Shown: piece after piece, positions 42,937 through 52,676 of the stretch
Layout: every line of letters starts with the position of its first letter
Numbering within the stretch: position 1 is the stretch's first letter
Source of the DNA: Sunxiuqinia sp965372405
GTDB taxonomy: Bacteria > Bacteroidota > Bacteroidia > Bacteroidales > Prolixibacteraceae
Assembly (NCBI GenBank): GCA_965372405.1
Contig: CBDVCE010000010.1
Location: 26,573 to 90,572 of the forward strand
DNA: 64,000 nt
Direction of reading: 5' to 3'
Program-made: the position numbers and the translations under genes
Notes under the pieces: generated by a model
Databases searched by the model: none
What the model was told of the DNA's origin: nothing
What the model saw: only the letters and a program-made list of their open reading frames with translations

Positions 42937-45228
42937 ATGAAGCAAAGCCTGTTTTTTTTATTCTTCTTTTTCATTATTGGAAATCATATCCAAGCTCAAA
43001 AAGTGGGTTTGGTATTAAGCGGAGGTGGAGCAAAAGGGCTCGCACACATCGGAGTAATTAGAGCATTAGAAGAAAACAACATTCCAATTGATTATATTGC
43101 TGGAACCTCAATGGGTGCAATCATTGGAGGTCTCTATGCTGCTGGCTATTCAACCGATCAGATGGAGGCACTTTTTAAGTCTGATCAGTTTGAATTCTGG
43201 TCAACTGGAAAAATACAGGAAGAATACCGTTACTTTTTCAGAAAGCTTGAAGAAGATCCATCATGGCTAAAGCTTGACCTGCAACGAAAAGAAGACAAGT
43301 TGAAAATTCTTCCTCCAACCAATATTATTCCAGAGGAGCAAATGGACTTTGCTTTTATGGAAATGTTTGCCTCAACCAATGCTGTATGCAATTATGATTT
43401 CGACCAGCTTTTTGTTCCATTCCTATGTATTGCAACTGATTTATATAACAACAAAGAAATTGAATTAAGAAGTGGTGATCTAGGAGAAGCAATCCGTGGA
43501 TCAATGACTTTTCCATTATATTTTAAGCCAATTTTTATTGACAGCACACTCGTTTTTGATGGGGGAATTGTCAATAATTTTCCTGCACGAAATATGATTG
43601 AAAGGTTTCAACCAGACATTCTCATTGGTCACAAAGTTGCAAACAATGCCCGTCGACCAGATGAAGATGATGTAATGGCTCAGCTGGAAAATATGATCAT
43701 GCGCAAAACAGACTACGAAATTCCAGATGAAAAAGGGATTCTCCTTGAAACCAAATTTACAGATATCGATCTGCTTGATTTTGACAAAATTGATATGATT
43801 AATCTGGCTGGATATGAAACATCAATGGCTTTGATTGATAGTATTAAGTCGAGAATACCTCGTGAAGCAAAAAAAGAAAACGTACAAAACAGGAGGGACT
43901 CATTCAATGGTAAAAAACCAGAACTTCTTTTTCAAAACATACAAGTTGAGGGAGTTACAGATGCAATGCAACGCAAGTACATTATTCAGAGCGTAAAACA
44001 CCGATACAATGTCATTAACCTGGGCGAATTGAAAAAAGAATATTTTAAGCTGGTTGCTGACCCACAAATTGAGGCTATACGTCCTATATCTCTTTATAAC
44101 CCCGAATCCAGTTTCTTTGACCTTCATCTAAAGGTAAAACAAAACAAACCTCTGGAATTTAAATTTGGGGGTAATGTATCCACTAAACCCATCAATCAAG
44201 GTTTCCTTAGCATGGACTATCTGTTCTTTAACCACAGAGCATATACTTTAAGTTCAAATATCTATTTTGGCCGCTTTTACAGCTCTATAAAAGTTGGTGG
44301 GCGCATTGATTTCCCAACGAAATTGCCTTTTTATCTATCAGGTTATTTAACTTTTAACCGATGGGATTATTTCTCAAGCTCCAATGAATTCTTTTTTGAA
44401 GACGTTCGTTCTCCATTCATTATTCAGGAGGAAACTAACTTTAGAACGGAGCTGGGTTTTCCACTTTGGACAAGAGGTAAACTTAAATTTGGTGCAAGCT
44501 ACTCATCAGCAAATGATGAATATTATTTAACTGAATCTGTTTTGAAATCAGATGTGCCAGATGAAACAAAATTTGATGCATTTACCGGGCAAGTTAGTCT
44601 TGAAAAAAACTCACTAAATCACAAACAATTCTCAACTGAAGGAATAGCCTCTGGCATATCATTTACCTATGTTAATGGCACTGAAAAGAATGATCCTGGA
44701 ACGACTTCGCAGTCTAGTGCTAACTTTGAAAAGAGTCATCATTTCTACATTCTAAAAGGAAACTACGATAAATATTTTCGCCTTGGCAAAAAAGTTACAC
44801 TAGGCTTAATGGCAGAAAGTGTATACAGCAATAAGAAGGTTTTTAATAATTATCAATCTACTGTTTTATCATCACCCGCTTTCACTCCCACTCCTTACAG
44901 CCAGACACTTTTTCTTAATAAATTTAGAGCAACTAAATACGTAGCCTCAGGATTAAAGTCAATCATCAAACTCAACAACCAACTTCACTTAAGGTTGGAA
45001 GGCTATGGATTTGTTCCAATTCGAAATATAAACCTATCTGATAATTTTAAAGCCGAATACGGAGCTAAAACCTATAAGGATCTCAACTTCATGGGATTAG
45101 GAGGGTTAGTATATCATTCAGCACTTGGCCCTGTTAGTCTGACACTAAACTATTTTGAAAAAGAGGACACTAAACTTTATGTAGTTTTTAGTTTCGGCTA
45201 TGTGCTCTTCAATAAAAAAGGGTATTAA
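42937..45228 (+). CDS. Patatin-like phospholipase with POTRA and BamA-like barrel
   Basis: A 763-residue exported protein: signal peptide (1-20), patatin domain with oxyanion loop SGGGAKG, nucleophile Ser58 in GTSMG and Asp208 in DGG; a POTRA-like stretch (about 325-400, FQNIQVEGVTDAMQRKYII); and a 16-strand-type barrel (about 400-763) ending in an aromatic VVFSFGYVLFNK. This is the PlpD/type Vd-like form that places a phospholipase A at the outer membrane. In Bacteroidota the whole protein usually stays attached. All catalytic residues are present. Confidence 0.92.
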   Translation: MKQSLFFLFFFFIIGNHIQAQKVGLVLSGGGAKGLAHIGVIRALEENNIPIDYIAGTSMGAIIGGLYAAGYSTDQMEALFKSDQFEFWSTGKIQEEYRYFFRKLEEDPSWLKLDLQRKEDKLKILPPTNIIPEEQMDFAFMEMFASTNAVCNYDFDQLFVPFLCIATDLYNNKEIELRSGDLGEAIRGSMTFPLYFKPIFIDSTLVFDGGIVNNFPARNMIERFQPDILIGHKVANNARRPDEDDVMAQLENMIMRKTDYEIPDEKGILLETKFTDIDLLDFDKIDMINLAGYETSMALIDSIKSRIPREAKKENVQNRRDSFNGKKPELLFQNIQVEGVTDAMQRKYIIQSVKHRYNVINLGELKKEYFKLVADPQIEAIRPISLYNPESSFFDLHLKVKQNKPLEFKFGGNVSTKPINQGFLSMDYLFFNHRAYTLSSNIYFGRFYSSIKVGGRIDFPTKLPFYLSGYLTFNRWDYFSSSNEFFFEDVRSPFIIQEETNFRTELGFPLWTRGKLKFGASYSSANDEYYLTESVLKSDVPDETKFDAFTGQVSLEKNSLNHKQFSTEGIASGISFTYVNGTEKNDPGTTSQSSANFEKSHHFYILKGNYDKYFRLGKKVTLGLMAESVYSNKKVFNNYQSTVLSSPAFTPTPYSQTLFLNKFRATKYVASGLKSIIKLNNQLHLRLEGYGFVPIRNINLSDNFKAEYGAKTYKDLNFMGLGGLVYHSALGPVSLTLNYFEKEDTKLYVVFSFGYVLFNKKGY

Positions 45229-45230
45229 TA

Positions 45231-45560
45231 TTACCGTTGATGATCTACCATATTGCTTGGTAGCTCAAACGAAATTTCAACTACACCTTTAAATTCACCA
45301 TTTTCCATCCAAGGTGTTTGATAAATTTGCTTTCTCTTACCAGCTTTTTCGGTTGTATATGCATGATGAATTGGTTTCTCCAGCATTTTAAGAAGTAGCT
45401 TCCTGGCAGGCTCAGGATGACAATCAATCAAACTTTTACCAATTAAATCATCACCTCCATATTTTATAAATTGTTTTTTAGAGATTTCATTCATATAAAC
45501 AACAATCCCTTTTCGGTCACAGACAGTAACCGCACCATTAAACTCATCCGTCCAATTCAT
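45231..45560 (-). CDS. Stand-alone PAS-domain protein
   Basis: A 109-residue single PAS domain (VCDRKGIVVYMNEISKKQF at the start, IGKSLIDCHPEPARKLLLKML, then the beta strands including FKGVVEISFELP). There is no attached kinase or output domain. The gene begins 2 bp after the stop of the large GH16-like gene, so they are co-transcribed. The ligand is unknown. Confidence 0.8.
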   Translation of the reverse strand: MNWTDEFNGAVTVCDRKGIVVYMNEISKKQFIKYGGDDLIGKSLIDCHPEPARKLLLKMLEKPIHHAYTTEKAGKRKQIYQTPWMENGEFKGVVEISFELPSNMVDHQR

Positions 45561-45562
45561 TT

Positions 45563-47389
45563 CTATGATTTTTTCTGATAAAAGCGTACCCAGTCTATCG
45601 TAAATTGATGTGGTAGTTTATTGGTATCTTTCAAGACAAGAGAAGCTAAATTAATGTGTAATGATCCTTCAGGAACATTCAGCTTTGTTTCATAAATTTC
45701 TTTACCGTTTATTTTCCAACTCACCTTTTCTTTTTCCCATTCTAATCGGAAAATATAAAACTTATTGGATGTAAGTCCATTCAGGGAAGATTGCTCTTGG
45801 CTTGCTTCATTTCCATTCATCAGTCCTACTCGATTCACCGAACCTGTTTCAAGTAAGTTAATTCTGCCTTTTTGCTTCTCACTTCCAAGATAAAATACAT
45901 CAACAAGTTCTTTTTGAGGAGCATATTTTATCTTAGCCTCTAGTATTCCATATTCAGCTTTAAACTGCTCGCCTGTTGACAATAAACCGGAACTATATTT
46001 CAATTCTTCTTCATTAAAACCCATCGAGAAATTCCAAACAAGAGATGCCGTTCTTTCTTTATTTACAATAACCTGCAGGTTTCCATGATCCATTTTAATA
46101 TTCTTCCCATCAGTAAATCCATGCAAATCTCCAGCTTGTGAAAAATTACGGCCAACAGTACTTTCAGCCCAAGGCGAAAGAGTTTGCCATTTGCTCTTAT
46201 CAAGTTTATGATCCTTAAAACGATCTTCAAATACGATATTCCAATTTTTATAGAAATCGAGCAAATCAGTATTTACGTAGCTTAAGTATTTTACCAAATG
46301 AGGTCTTTTAATCATTTCATCATACAGCTGCTCTTTTTGGTATTCATCAGTCTTTTCCCACTTCTTCGCATCTTCCAGATAAACTTTACGCTCAAAAAAT
46401 TCATCAGATCCAACAGTCTTCCTCAAATCCTCATACTTTTTCTTTATCTCAGATTGATCAAGATTTTTATAATTCAAATAGGCTGATGATTTTGGATACC
46501 TATTATTAAAACGAATATCATCTGAACTTCTCAGTTTTTTAAAATCATTATATTTCTCAAAGGCTTCAGTCTTTTCAAATTTCTTTTTGTCTTGAAGATA
46601 TGCAACTCGAATTTTGAATTCTTCAGCACTAACTTCAGCAGATAATTTCTCATGCTTTAACGGCAAATCACTTTTAAAGATTTCTAAATAATTCCGATAA
46701 GCTTTGCTCTTTTTTAATTTCTCATTTCGAATAAAACCTGAATCTGATTTTAATTTCTTCAGTACTTTTTTTTCTTCAGCTTCCAATTTGCCAGAATCCT
46801 TTTTTTTCTGAAGTTCAGAAACTCTTTGCAAAAGTTCAGACTCTTCAAATTTCTTCAAAGCATCCAAATCGCTTCCGTTTTTAATCGCAAAAAAATCTTT
46901 TAGTTTCCTATTCTTTTCGAGCTTTTGAAACTCCTTCACTTTAGCCGCTTCCAAAGAGTTCTTATAAACTTCTTTGCTGTACTTATCTTTTTCAGTTTTA
47001 TAGGTTCCATCTTCAACAAAAGCTTTCAACTCGATGTATTTTTCCAGTTTTTCGCTTTCCTGAAAAGCATTATATTTCTTAAGCTCTGACGAACCAGATG
47101 TTAGGTAATATTTTACAAGTTTCCGGGTTTTATGAAGCTTATTGTATTCTTTCAATTGAGCTTCTTCAGGACTACCCTTAAATTGAAGTTTTTGTAACTC
47201 ACTTTTAGTTTTTAAAAATTGCTCAGACGTTACAAATTTTTCGAGCTCCAGGAAGCTTTTAAGCTCATCAGACCCTTGAACGGAGACAAACTCATGAAAA
47301 TCTTTTTCTAGTTGTTCTTGTTCAGCTTCATATTTATCGGTATTTTTTATTCCACCAAAAGCGCTGAGAAAAAACATTTTAACTGACAT
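45563..47389 (-). CDS. Helical-repeat protein with degenerate GH16-like C-terminal domain
   Basis: A 608-residue protein without a signal peptide. Residues 20-375 are charged helical repeats of about 35-50 residues with a motif like YLEDAKKWEKTDEYQKEQLY. The C-terminal 235 residues resemble a family 16 beta-jelly-roll (FEDRFKDHKLDKSKWQ, YSSGLLSTGEQFKAEYGILEAKIKYA, FTIDWVRFYQK). At the active-site strand the usual ExDxxE reads RINLLE: the nucleophile Glu and the helper Asp are lost, so hydrolase activity is unlikely. The role may be carbohydrate binding or purely structural (inference). Followed by a PAS gene. Confidence 0.72.
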   Translation of the reverse strand: MSVKMFFLSAFGGIKNTDKYEAEQEQLEKDFHEFVSVQGSDELKSFLELEKFVTSEQFLKTKSELQKLQFKGSPEEAQLKEYNKLHKTRKLVKYYLTSGSSELKKYNAFQESEKLEKYIELKAFVEDGTYKTEKDKYSKEVYKNSLEAAKVKEFQKLEKNRKLKDFFAIKNGSDLDALKKFEESELLQRVSELQKKKDSGKLEAEEKKVLKKLKSDSGFIRNEKLKKSKAYRNYLEIFKSDLPLKHEKLSAEVSAEEFKIRVAYLQDKKKFEKTEAFEKYNDFKKLRSSDDIRFNNRYPKSSAYLNYKNLDQSEIKKKYEDLRKTVGSDEFFERKVYLEDAKKWEKTDEYQKEQLYDEMIKRPHLVKYLSYVNTDLLDFYKNWNIVFEDRFKDHKLDKSKWQTLSPWAESTVGRNFSQAGDLHGFTDGKNIKMDHGNLQVIVNKERTASLVWNFSMGFNEEELKYSSGLLSTGEQFKAEYGILEAKIKYAPQKELVDVFYLGSEKQKGRINLLETGSVNRVGLMNGNEASQEQSSLNGLTSNKFYIFRLEWEKEKVSWKINGKEIYETKLNVPEGSLHINLASLVLKDTNKLPHQFTIDWVRFYQKKS

Positions 47390-47521
47390 GACAATTTATT
47401 TTAGGATTCGGCTATTAAAATTTAAAAATAACAATAAAAAATATACTTCTTCACTTTTTTCAAGTTCTCCAATAAAAAGATTAATTTCATCACCAAATTA
47501 TACGTTTATAAAGGCAGCAAT

Positions 47522-48625
47522 ATGATTGGGAAAAAATTTATCGTCAAACTAATTCTGACGTTCAGTTTAATTTTTTCAGGAACTGTTTATTCACAAAATT
47601 TTTTTAATACTGATTATGACCCAGAGAAAAGCTATATACTGATTGCTCATCCAACAGTCCAAAACATTGAAACGATCAATTACCTAATTGACAATCAAAT
47701 CTGGTTTGTAGGAGAAACAGAGTTTATTGGAATCTATTTTTATTCAGAGAACTACGACTACAATCAAACAATCCGCCACATTCGCGATAACGAACTTGAA
47801 AACTTTCACCTACAGCGACTTACAGGTACATTCTTCAAGGATAGTCTTTTTAAAGAAAATGATTTCTCTGCAAACTTTAGTGTTATGTTCGAGCAGTCAA
47901 AAGGATTAATTCTATTTGGAGGACCTGACATTCAACCTGAAATATATGGCGAAGAAAATTTGCACGCTAAGATAGAAGACCCTGATCGTCATTTGTTAGA
48001 GTGTTCTTTTGTTTTTCATTTACTGGGAGGTAGGCAAAATCCAGATTTTGTTCCCTTACTTGAAAAAAATCCGCGCTATTTCATAGTTGGTTTCTGCCTG
48101 GGTATGCAAACCATGAATGTTGCAACTGGCGGAACTATGGTACAAGATATCCCTGCTGAAATATATAATCTTTCTGACACAACAGCCATTGTTGAAATGA
48201 ACAGAGACAATCTTCATCGCAACTATTGGCAGGAAATATTTGATAGCAAACAATTGATGACTGTAAATTTTCATCCTTTAAAATTGGATAATGATGATTT
48301 CTTCAAAAAGGAGGTAAAATGGAAACAACCCATATCCCCACCAGTTCTTAGCGCTCATCATCAAGCTATTGAAAATTTAAGTGACGTCTGGGATGTTACT
48401 GCATGGTCTACCGATGGGAAAGTTATTGAAGCGATGCGCCATACCAAATACCCCAATGTCTTTGGCTTTCAGTTTCATCCTGAAGCACCTGCGCTATACG
48501 AAAATATGGATTCACTTCGATTTTCTCCCAGCGACCCTTTACGATCATACCATCAGCGTATTGGTAAAAATGGGGTGAAGTTTCATAAAAACATTTGGAA
48601 GCGAATTACTAAAACACTTGATTAG
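47522..48625 (+). CDS. Secreted class I glutamine amidotransferase-like (peptidase C26) protein
   Basis: A 367-residue exported protein (signal peptide about 1-24). A class I amidotransferase fold is seen with the nucleophile Cys192 in GFCLGMQ, and His319/Glu321 in FHPE, giving a complete triad. LILFGGPDIQPEIYGE matches gamma-glutamyl-gamma-aminobutyrate hydrolase (PuuD)-like proteins, as does LSAHHQAIENLSD. It probably cleaves a gamma-glutamyl or isopeptide bond in the periplasm; the substrate is not indicated by neighbours. Confidence 0.85.
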   Translation: MIGKKFIVKLILTFSLIFSGTVYSQNFFNTDYDPEKSYILIAHPTVQNIETINYLIDNQIWFVGETEFIGIYFYSENYDYNQTIRHIRDNELENFHLQRLTGTFFKDSLFKENDFSANFSVMFEQSKGLILFGGPDIQPEIYGEENLHAKIEDPDRHLLECSFVFHLLGGRQNPDFVPLLEKNPRYFIVGFCLGMQTMNVATGGTMVQDIPAEIYNLSDTTAIVEMNRDNLHRNYWQEIFDSKQLMTVNFHPLKLDNDDFFKKEVKWKQPISPPVLSAHHQAIENLSDVWDVTAWSTDGKVIEAMRHTKYPNVFGFQFHPEAPALYENMDSLRFSPSDPLRSYHQRIGKNGVKFHKNIWKRITKTLD

Positions 48626-48722
48626 ATCTAATTCTCCTGACAATATTCACCATCTCTGCGATTGACACATTAAGAAACGGTCAATCTCAATCAATGTACA
48701 CCTTTGTTTACTGAAAAAGTTC

Positions 48723-48730
48723 TATTTTTG
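48723..48730 (+). promoter_or_regulatory. -7 promoter box of prfC
   Basis: TATTTTTG matches the consensus exactly and lies 17 bp before the ATG at 48748, arguing for that start over the upstream in-frame TTG at 48742. Confidence 0.6.
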
Positions 48731-48747
48731 CAGCTCAAATTTTGACT

Positions 48748-50322
48748 ATGGGCTTTTTAGAAGAGATTAAACGCAGACGTACTTTTGGAATTGTTAGTCA
48801 CCCGGATGCCGGAAAAACTACACTAACAGAAAAGCTTCTTTTATTTGGTGGTGCAATCCGTGTTGCCGGTGCTGTTAAAAGCAATAAAATTAAGAAGGGT
48901 GCGACTTCCGACTTCATGGAAATTGAAAGACAAAGGGGTATCTCCGTTGCTACTTCAGTAATGGGATTTGAATACAGGGATTTCAAGATTAATATTCTGG
49001 ACACCCCAGGTCATCAGGACTTTCAGGAAGATACGTTTCGTACACTAACAGCTGTAGACAGTGTTATTATTGTAATTGATGCTGCAAAAGGAGTTGAGCC
49101 ACAGACAGAGAAGTTGATGAATGTTTGCCGAATGCGTAAAACCCCGGTGATTGTTTTTATTAATAAGCTTGACCGTCCGTCACTAGATTCGTTTGAATTA
49201 CTTGATGAAATTGAAAAACAACTTAAAATTAAAACAATCCCCTTAAGCTGGCCTATTAATGATGGCCCTGATTTTAAAGGGGTGTATAATATATATAACC
49301 GTAATCTACGTTTATTTGATGCCAATGTTCAGGAAATTGAGAATGGCATTGCTTTCAACGACATCAACAATCCAGAATTAGAAACCTATATTGGCGAAGA
49401 CGCCAACACGCTTAGGGAAGAATTGGAATTGGTTGAAGGTGTTTATCCTGAATTTGAAGTTGATGAATACCTAAAAGGTGAATTGGCTCCGGTTTTCTTT
49501 GGAAGTGCACTTTATAATTTCGGAGTTCAGGAACTGTTGGATGCATTTGTAGAAATTGCTCCTACTCCACGACCGAGTTTCACAGAGGAACGTGAAATCA
49601 ATCCTGAAGAAGACGCATTTACTGGATTTGTATTTAAAATACATGCGAATATTGATCCAAACCACCGCAGCAGGATTGCTTTTGTAAAAGTTTGCTCAGG
49701 TACTTTTAAACGAAATAAGATTTACAAACACATCCGTTCCGGAAAATCAATTCGGATTTCCAGTCCAACGGCATTTATGGCTTCTCAAAGGGAAGTAATT
49801 GAAGAAGCTTTCCCCGGTGATATCGTTGGTGTCCCAGATACTGGAAACTTCATTATTGGAGATACCTTAACAGACGGAGAAGAGGTGCATTTCAAGGGAC
49901 TGCCAAGCTTTTCTCCTGAAATGTTCCGTTATATTGAAAATGCTGATCCAATGAAATCAAAGCAATTGGCGAAGGGCGTTGACCAACTCATGGAAGAAGG
50001 TGTTGCTCAGCTATTCACCAGCCAGTTTAATGGTCGTAAAATCATCGGGACTGTAGGACAACTTCAGTTTGAAGTTATTCAATACCGCCTGGAACATGAA
50101 TACAATGCCAAATGTCGATTCGAAAATATGTCGATGCATAAAGCCTGCTGGATTGAATGTGATGATCCAAAGGTTCTTACCGAATTTAAAAAACGTAAAC
50201 ATCAAAGAATGGCTATCGACAAACGTGGACGTGATGTTTTCATGGCTGATTCAGGATTTATTTTACAAATGGCACAGGATGAATTTAAGGACATCAAATT
50301 CCATTTCACTTCTGAGTTTTAG
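48748..50322 (+). CDS. prfC: Peptide chain release factor 3
   Basis: A translational GTPase of about 524 residues that recycles RF1/RF2 after termination. G motifs are SHPDAGKTT (P-loop), GISVATSVM (G2 region), DTPGHQDF (G3) and NKLD (G4). The N-terminal EEIKRRRTFGIVSHPDAGKTTLTEKLL and the EIERQRGISV block distinguish RF3 from EF-G. Length fits RF3. It is a single-gene unit with its own promoter box. Confidence 0.97.
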   Translation: MGFLEEIKRRRTFGIVSHPDAGKTTLTEKLLLFGGAIRVAGAVKSNKIKKGATSDFMEIERQRGISVATSVMGFEYRDFKINILDTPGHQDFQEDTFRTLTAVDSVIIVIDAAKGVEPQTEKLMNVCRMRKTPVIVFINKLDRPSLDSFELLDEIEKQLKIKTIPLSWPINDGPDFKGVYNIYNRNLRLFDANVQEIENGIAFNDINNPELETYIGEDANTLREELELVEGVYPEFEVDEYLKGELAPVFFGSALYNFGVQELLDAFVEIAPTPRPSFTEEREINPEEDAFTGFVFKIHANIDPNHRSRIAFVKVCSGTFKRNKIYKHIRSGKSIRISSPTAFMASQREVIEEAFPGDIVGVPDTGNFIIGDTLTDGEEVHFKGLPSFSPEMFRYIENADPMKSKQLAKGVDQLMEEGVAQLFTSQFNGRKIIGTVGQLQFEVIQYRLEHEYNAKCRFENMSMHKACWIECDDPKVLTEFKKRKHQRMAIDKRGRDVFMADSGFILQMAQDEFKDIKFHFTSEF

Positions 50323-50385
50323 TTTCAACAGTAAGATTTAGTATGAGAGAGCTTTTAATAAATACAATAGTATAATAGAGCCTTT

Positions 50386-50480
50386 GTCATCCTGTTCCAC
50401 TAGCAATCAAAATTGTTTCAGTATCTTAGTCAGAACTAGCTACCAATAAGAAACAGATTCCGAAACAAGTTCGGAATGAC
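50386..50480. repeat. Dispersed palindromic repeat, copy 3
   Basis: Bounded by GTCATCCTG and GGAATGAC, about 95 bp. The right half (GAAACAAGTTCGGAATGAC) is nearly identical to copy 1 (GAAACAAGTTCGGGATGAC). It lies between prfC and the UPF0316 gene. Confidence 0.65.
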
Positions 50481-50557
50481 GAGATTAATAATATGCAGCA
50501 TTAATTTTAAGCATCTATATATTATTTCCAATTTTTATTCAATATAAAACCACGCAA

Positions 50558-51139
50558 ATGGATTTTTTAAACAGCAATTTTTATCAAGGTGATATATTCA
50601 GTTACATACTTCTCCCCTTATTGATTTTTGTTGCACGTATTAGTGATGTAACTTTTGGTACACTCCGAATAGTCATGGTCTCAAAAGGGCAAAAGCTGAT
50701 TGCCCCACTTCTTGGATTTTTCGAAGTAATTATCTGGCTGGTTACAATGAGTAAGATTATACAAAACATTGACAACTGGGTGGCCTACGTTGCCTATGGA
50801 GCTGGTTTTGCTGTAGGAAACTACATTGGATTAATTATTGAAGAAAAGCTTGCCGTTGGTATTGTGAAGCTACAAATTATTACACGAAAAAGTGCGGATA
50901 ACCTAATAGCAAAGTTAAAAGCCGGGGGTTATGGAATTACCTACCACGAAGCACAAGGAGCAAATGAGAATGTTGCCGTAATCTATTCCATTATTAAGCG
51001 GAATGAAATTCAAAAAGTAATTGATATTATTGCCACTTACAATCCCAATGCGTTCTATTCAATTGAAGACGTAAAATTCATCAACAAAGGCTTATCTCTT
51101 TTTACTTCAAATAAGAGTCGTTGGCGAAAAGGGAAATAG
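50558..51139 (+). CDS. UPF0316 / DUF2179-type membrane protein
   Basis: A 193-residue protein with three N-terminal membrane helices (ARISDVTFGTLRIVMVSKG after the first, then GFFEVIIWLVTMSKI and VAYGAGFAVGNYIGLIIEEKLA) and a C-terminal DUF2179-like domain (AVIYSIIKRNEIQKVIDII, NAFYSIEDVKF). The segment FGTLRIVMVSKG is the UPF0316 signature. The function is unknown; the C-terminal domain is shared with the YitT protein of this window. Confidence 0.88.
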   Translation: MDFLNSNFYQGDIFSYILLPLLIFVARISDVTFGTLRIVMVSKGQKLIAPLLGFFEVIIWLVTMSKIIQNIDNWVAYVAYGAGFAVGNYIGLIIEEKLAVGIVKLQIITRKSADNLIAKLKAGGYGITYHEAQGANENVAVIYSIIKRNEIQKVIDIIATYNPNAFYSIEDVKFINKGLSLFTSNKSRWRKGK

Positions 51140-51344
51140 GTATCCTAAGAATCAAGAGGAATGATTTAAGAATTGCCGAACAAGAATCAGGAGCGAAATC
51201 TCTATGTTAAGATAAGATTTAAGTTTTGACAGATTGACTAAAAATCAGCCCAAATAATATCAAATCTTAAATAAAATTGTGATCTTTGTCATGCTTTAAT
51301 ACTTCGCATGATTAAACAAAACATTCTAAAAAACCATTTATTGT

Positions 51345-52514
51345 ATGTTTAAGATTCAAACCTTAAATAAGATCGATCCGGAAGGATTGAATAATTTTCC
51401 ATTAGATCAATACGAAATTGCCAATGAGTGCAGTGCTCCTGATGCAATAATTGTTCGTAGCCAAAAAATGCATGACATGGAGCTTCCATCAAGTCTTCAG
51501 GCTATTGCTAGGGCTGGTGCAGGAGTAAACAACATTCCTGTTGAGAAATGCACAGATGAAGGCATTGTAGTTTTTAACACTCCCGGAGCTAATGCTCATG
51601 GTGTAAAAGAGCTGACCATCGCTGGTTTATTGCTTTCTTCGCGTGACATTTCCGGTTCAATTGAATGGGCAAAAACCCTGATTGGGAAAGGCGACGAAGT
51701 TCCTTCATTAGTTGAAAAAGGAAAGAAAAACTTTGGGGGACAGGAAATTCGTGGTAAAACACTCGCAGTAATTGGACTTGGAGCGATTGGAGTTTTAGTA
51801 TCAAACGCTGCTCAGGCACTGGGGATGAATGTTCTGGGATATGATCCGTTTATCTCCGTTAAACACGCATGGAAACTAAGCCGTAATGTAAAACAAGCGG
51901 AAAGTATTGAATCACTACTTTCAAATGCGGACTATGTTACTTTGCAAATTCCATTAAATGCAGATACTAAGGACTACATTAACAAGAGCAAATTCGAAAT
52001 GATGAAAGATGGTGTACGTCTTATGAATTTTGCTCGCGGTGGTTTGGTAAACAATACTGATTTAAAAGAAGCTATTGAATCTGGGAAAATTGCAAAATAT
52101 GTAACTGACTTCCCCGATGAAGAGGTTTTAAAAATGGAAGGTGTAATCTCAATTCCTCACCTGGGTGCTTCAACTGGAGAATCTGAAACAAATTGCGCTA
52201 TCATGGCAGTGGATCAGGTTCGTGAATACCTTGAAAATGGTAACATCATTAACTCTATAAACTTCCCTCAGGCAGAAATGGAACGTAATGGAGGAGTTCG
52301 AATTGTTATTGCGAATAGAAACGTACCAAACATGGTTAGTCAGATTTCAGCAATGATGGCATCTGAAGGTATGAACATTTCGAACATGTTAAATCGTAAC
52401 AGAGCAGACATTGCCTATAATATTATTGACATCGACCGTAAAGAAACAGATCCTTCAATAGCAGATAAGCTTAAGTCTATAGAAGGGGTTATTATGGTTA
52501 GGGTTATTCAATAA
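51345..52514 (+). CDS. serA: D-3-phosphoglycerate dehydrogenase
   Basis: A 389-residue D-2-hydroxyacid dehydrogenase. The Rossmann loop is VIGLGAIG, the substrate Arg is in NFARGGLVN, the Glu is in DFPDEEV and the catalytic His is in IPHLGAST. A C-terminal ACT-like domain begins near residue 317 (RIVIANRNVPNMVSQISAMM), where serine feedback usually acts. It is a short form of SerA. It catalyses the first committed step of serine synthesis. The usual partner serC is not adjacent. A strong terminator follows. Confidence 0.92.
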   Translation: MFKIQTLNKIDPEGLNNFPLDQYEIANECSAPDAIIVRSQKMHDMELPSSLQAIARAGAGVNNIPVEKCTDEGIVVFNTPGANAHGVKELTIAGLLLSSRDISGSIEWAKTLIGKGDEVPSLVEKGKKNFGGQEIRGKTLAVIGLGAIGVLVSNAAQALGMNVLGYDPFISVKHAWKLSRNVKQAESIESLLSNADYVTLQIPLNADTKDYINKSKFEMMKDGVRLMNFARGGLVNNTDLKEAIESGKIAKYVTDFPDEEVLKMEGVISIPHLGASTGESETNCAIMAVDQVREYLENGNIINSINFPQAEMERNGGVRIVIANRNVPNMVSQISAMMASEGMNISNMLNRNRADIAYNIIDIDRKETDPSIADKLKSIEGVIMVRVIQ

Positions 52515-52536
52515 AAAATATATTGAAAAGAATTTG

Positions 52537-52576
52537 AAAGACCAGTGTTAGCAGAATGTTTAGCACTGGTCTTTTT
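52537..52576 (+). terminator. Intrinsic terminator after serA
   Basis: AAAGACCAGTG and CACTGGTCTTT form an 11-bp stem (one extra base in the loop-side arms), followed by a T run ending at 52575. Confidence 0.85.
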
Positions 52577-52616
52577 CATTCAGGTTATTACAGGATACAT
52601 TGTCCGCAAATAGTTA

Positions 52617-52624
52617 TATTTTTG
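52617..52624 (+). promoter_or_regulatory. -7 promoter box of transketolase
   Basis: TATTTTTG, an exact consensus match 52 bp before the ATG of the transketolase gene and 40 bp after the serA terminator. Confidence 0.6.
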
Positions 52625-52676
52625 CAGGCAATAAAGACAAAAAACAGATAAATAATTTTTCACAAAATAGTAGATC

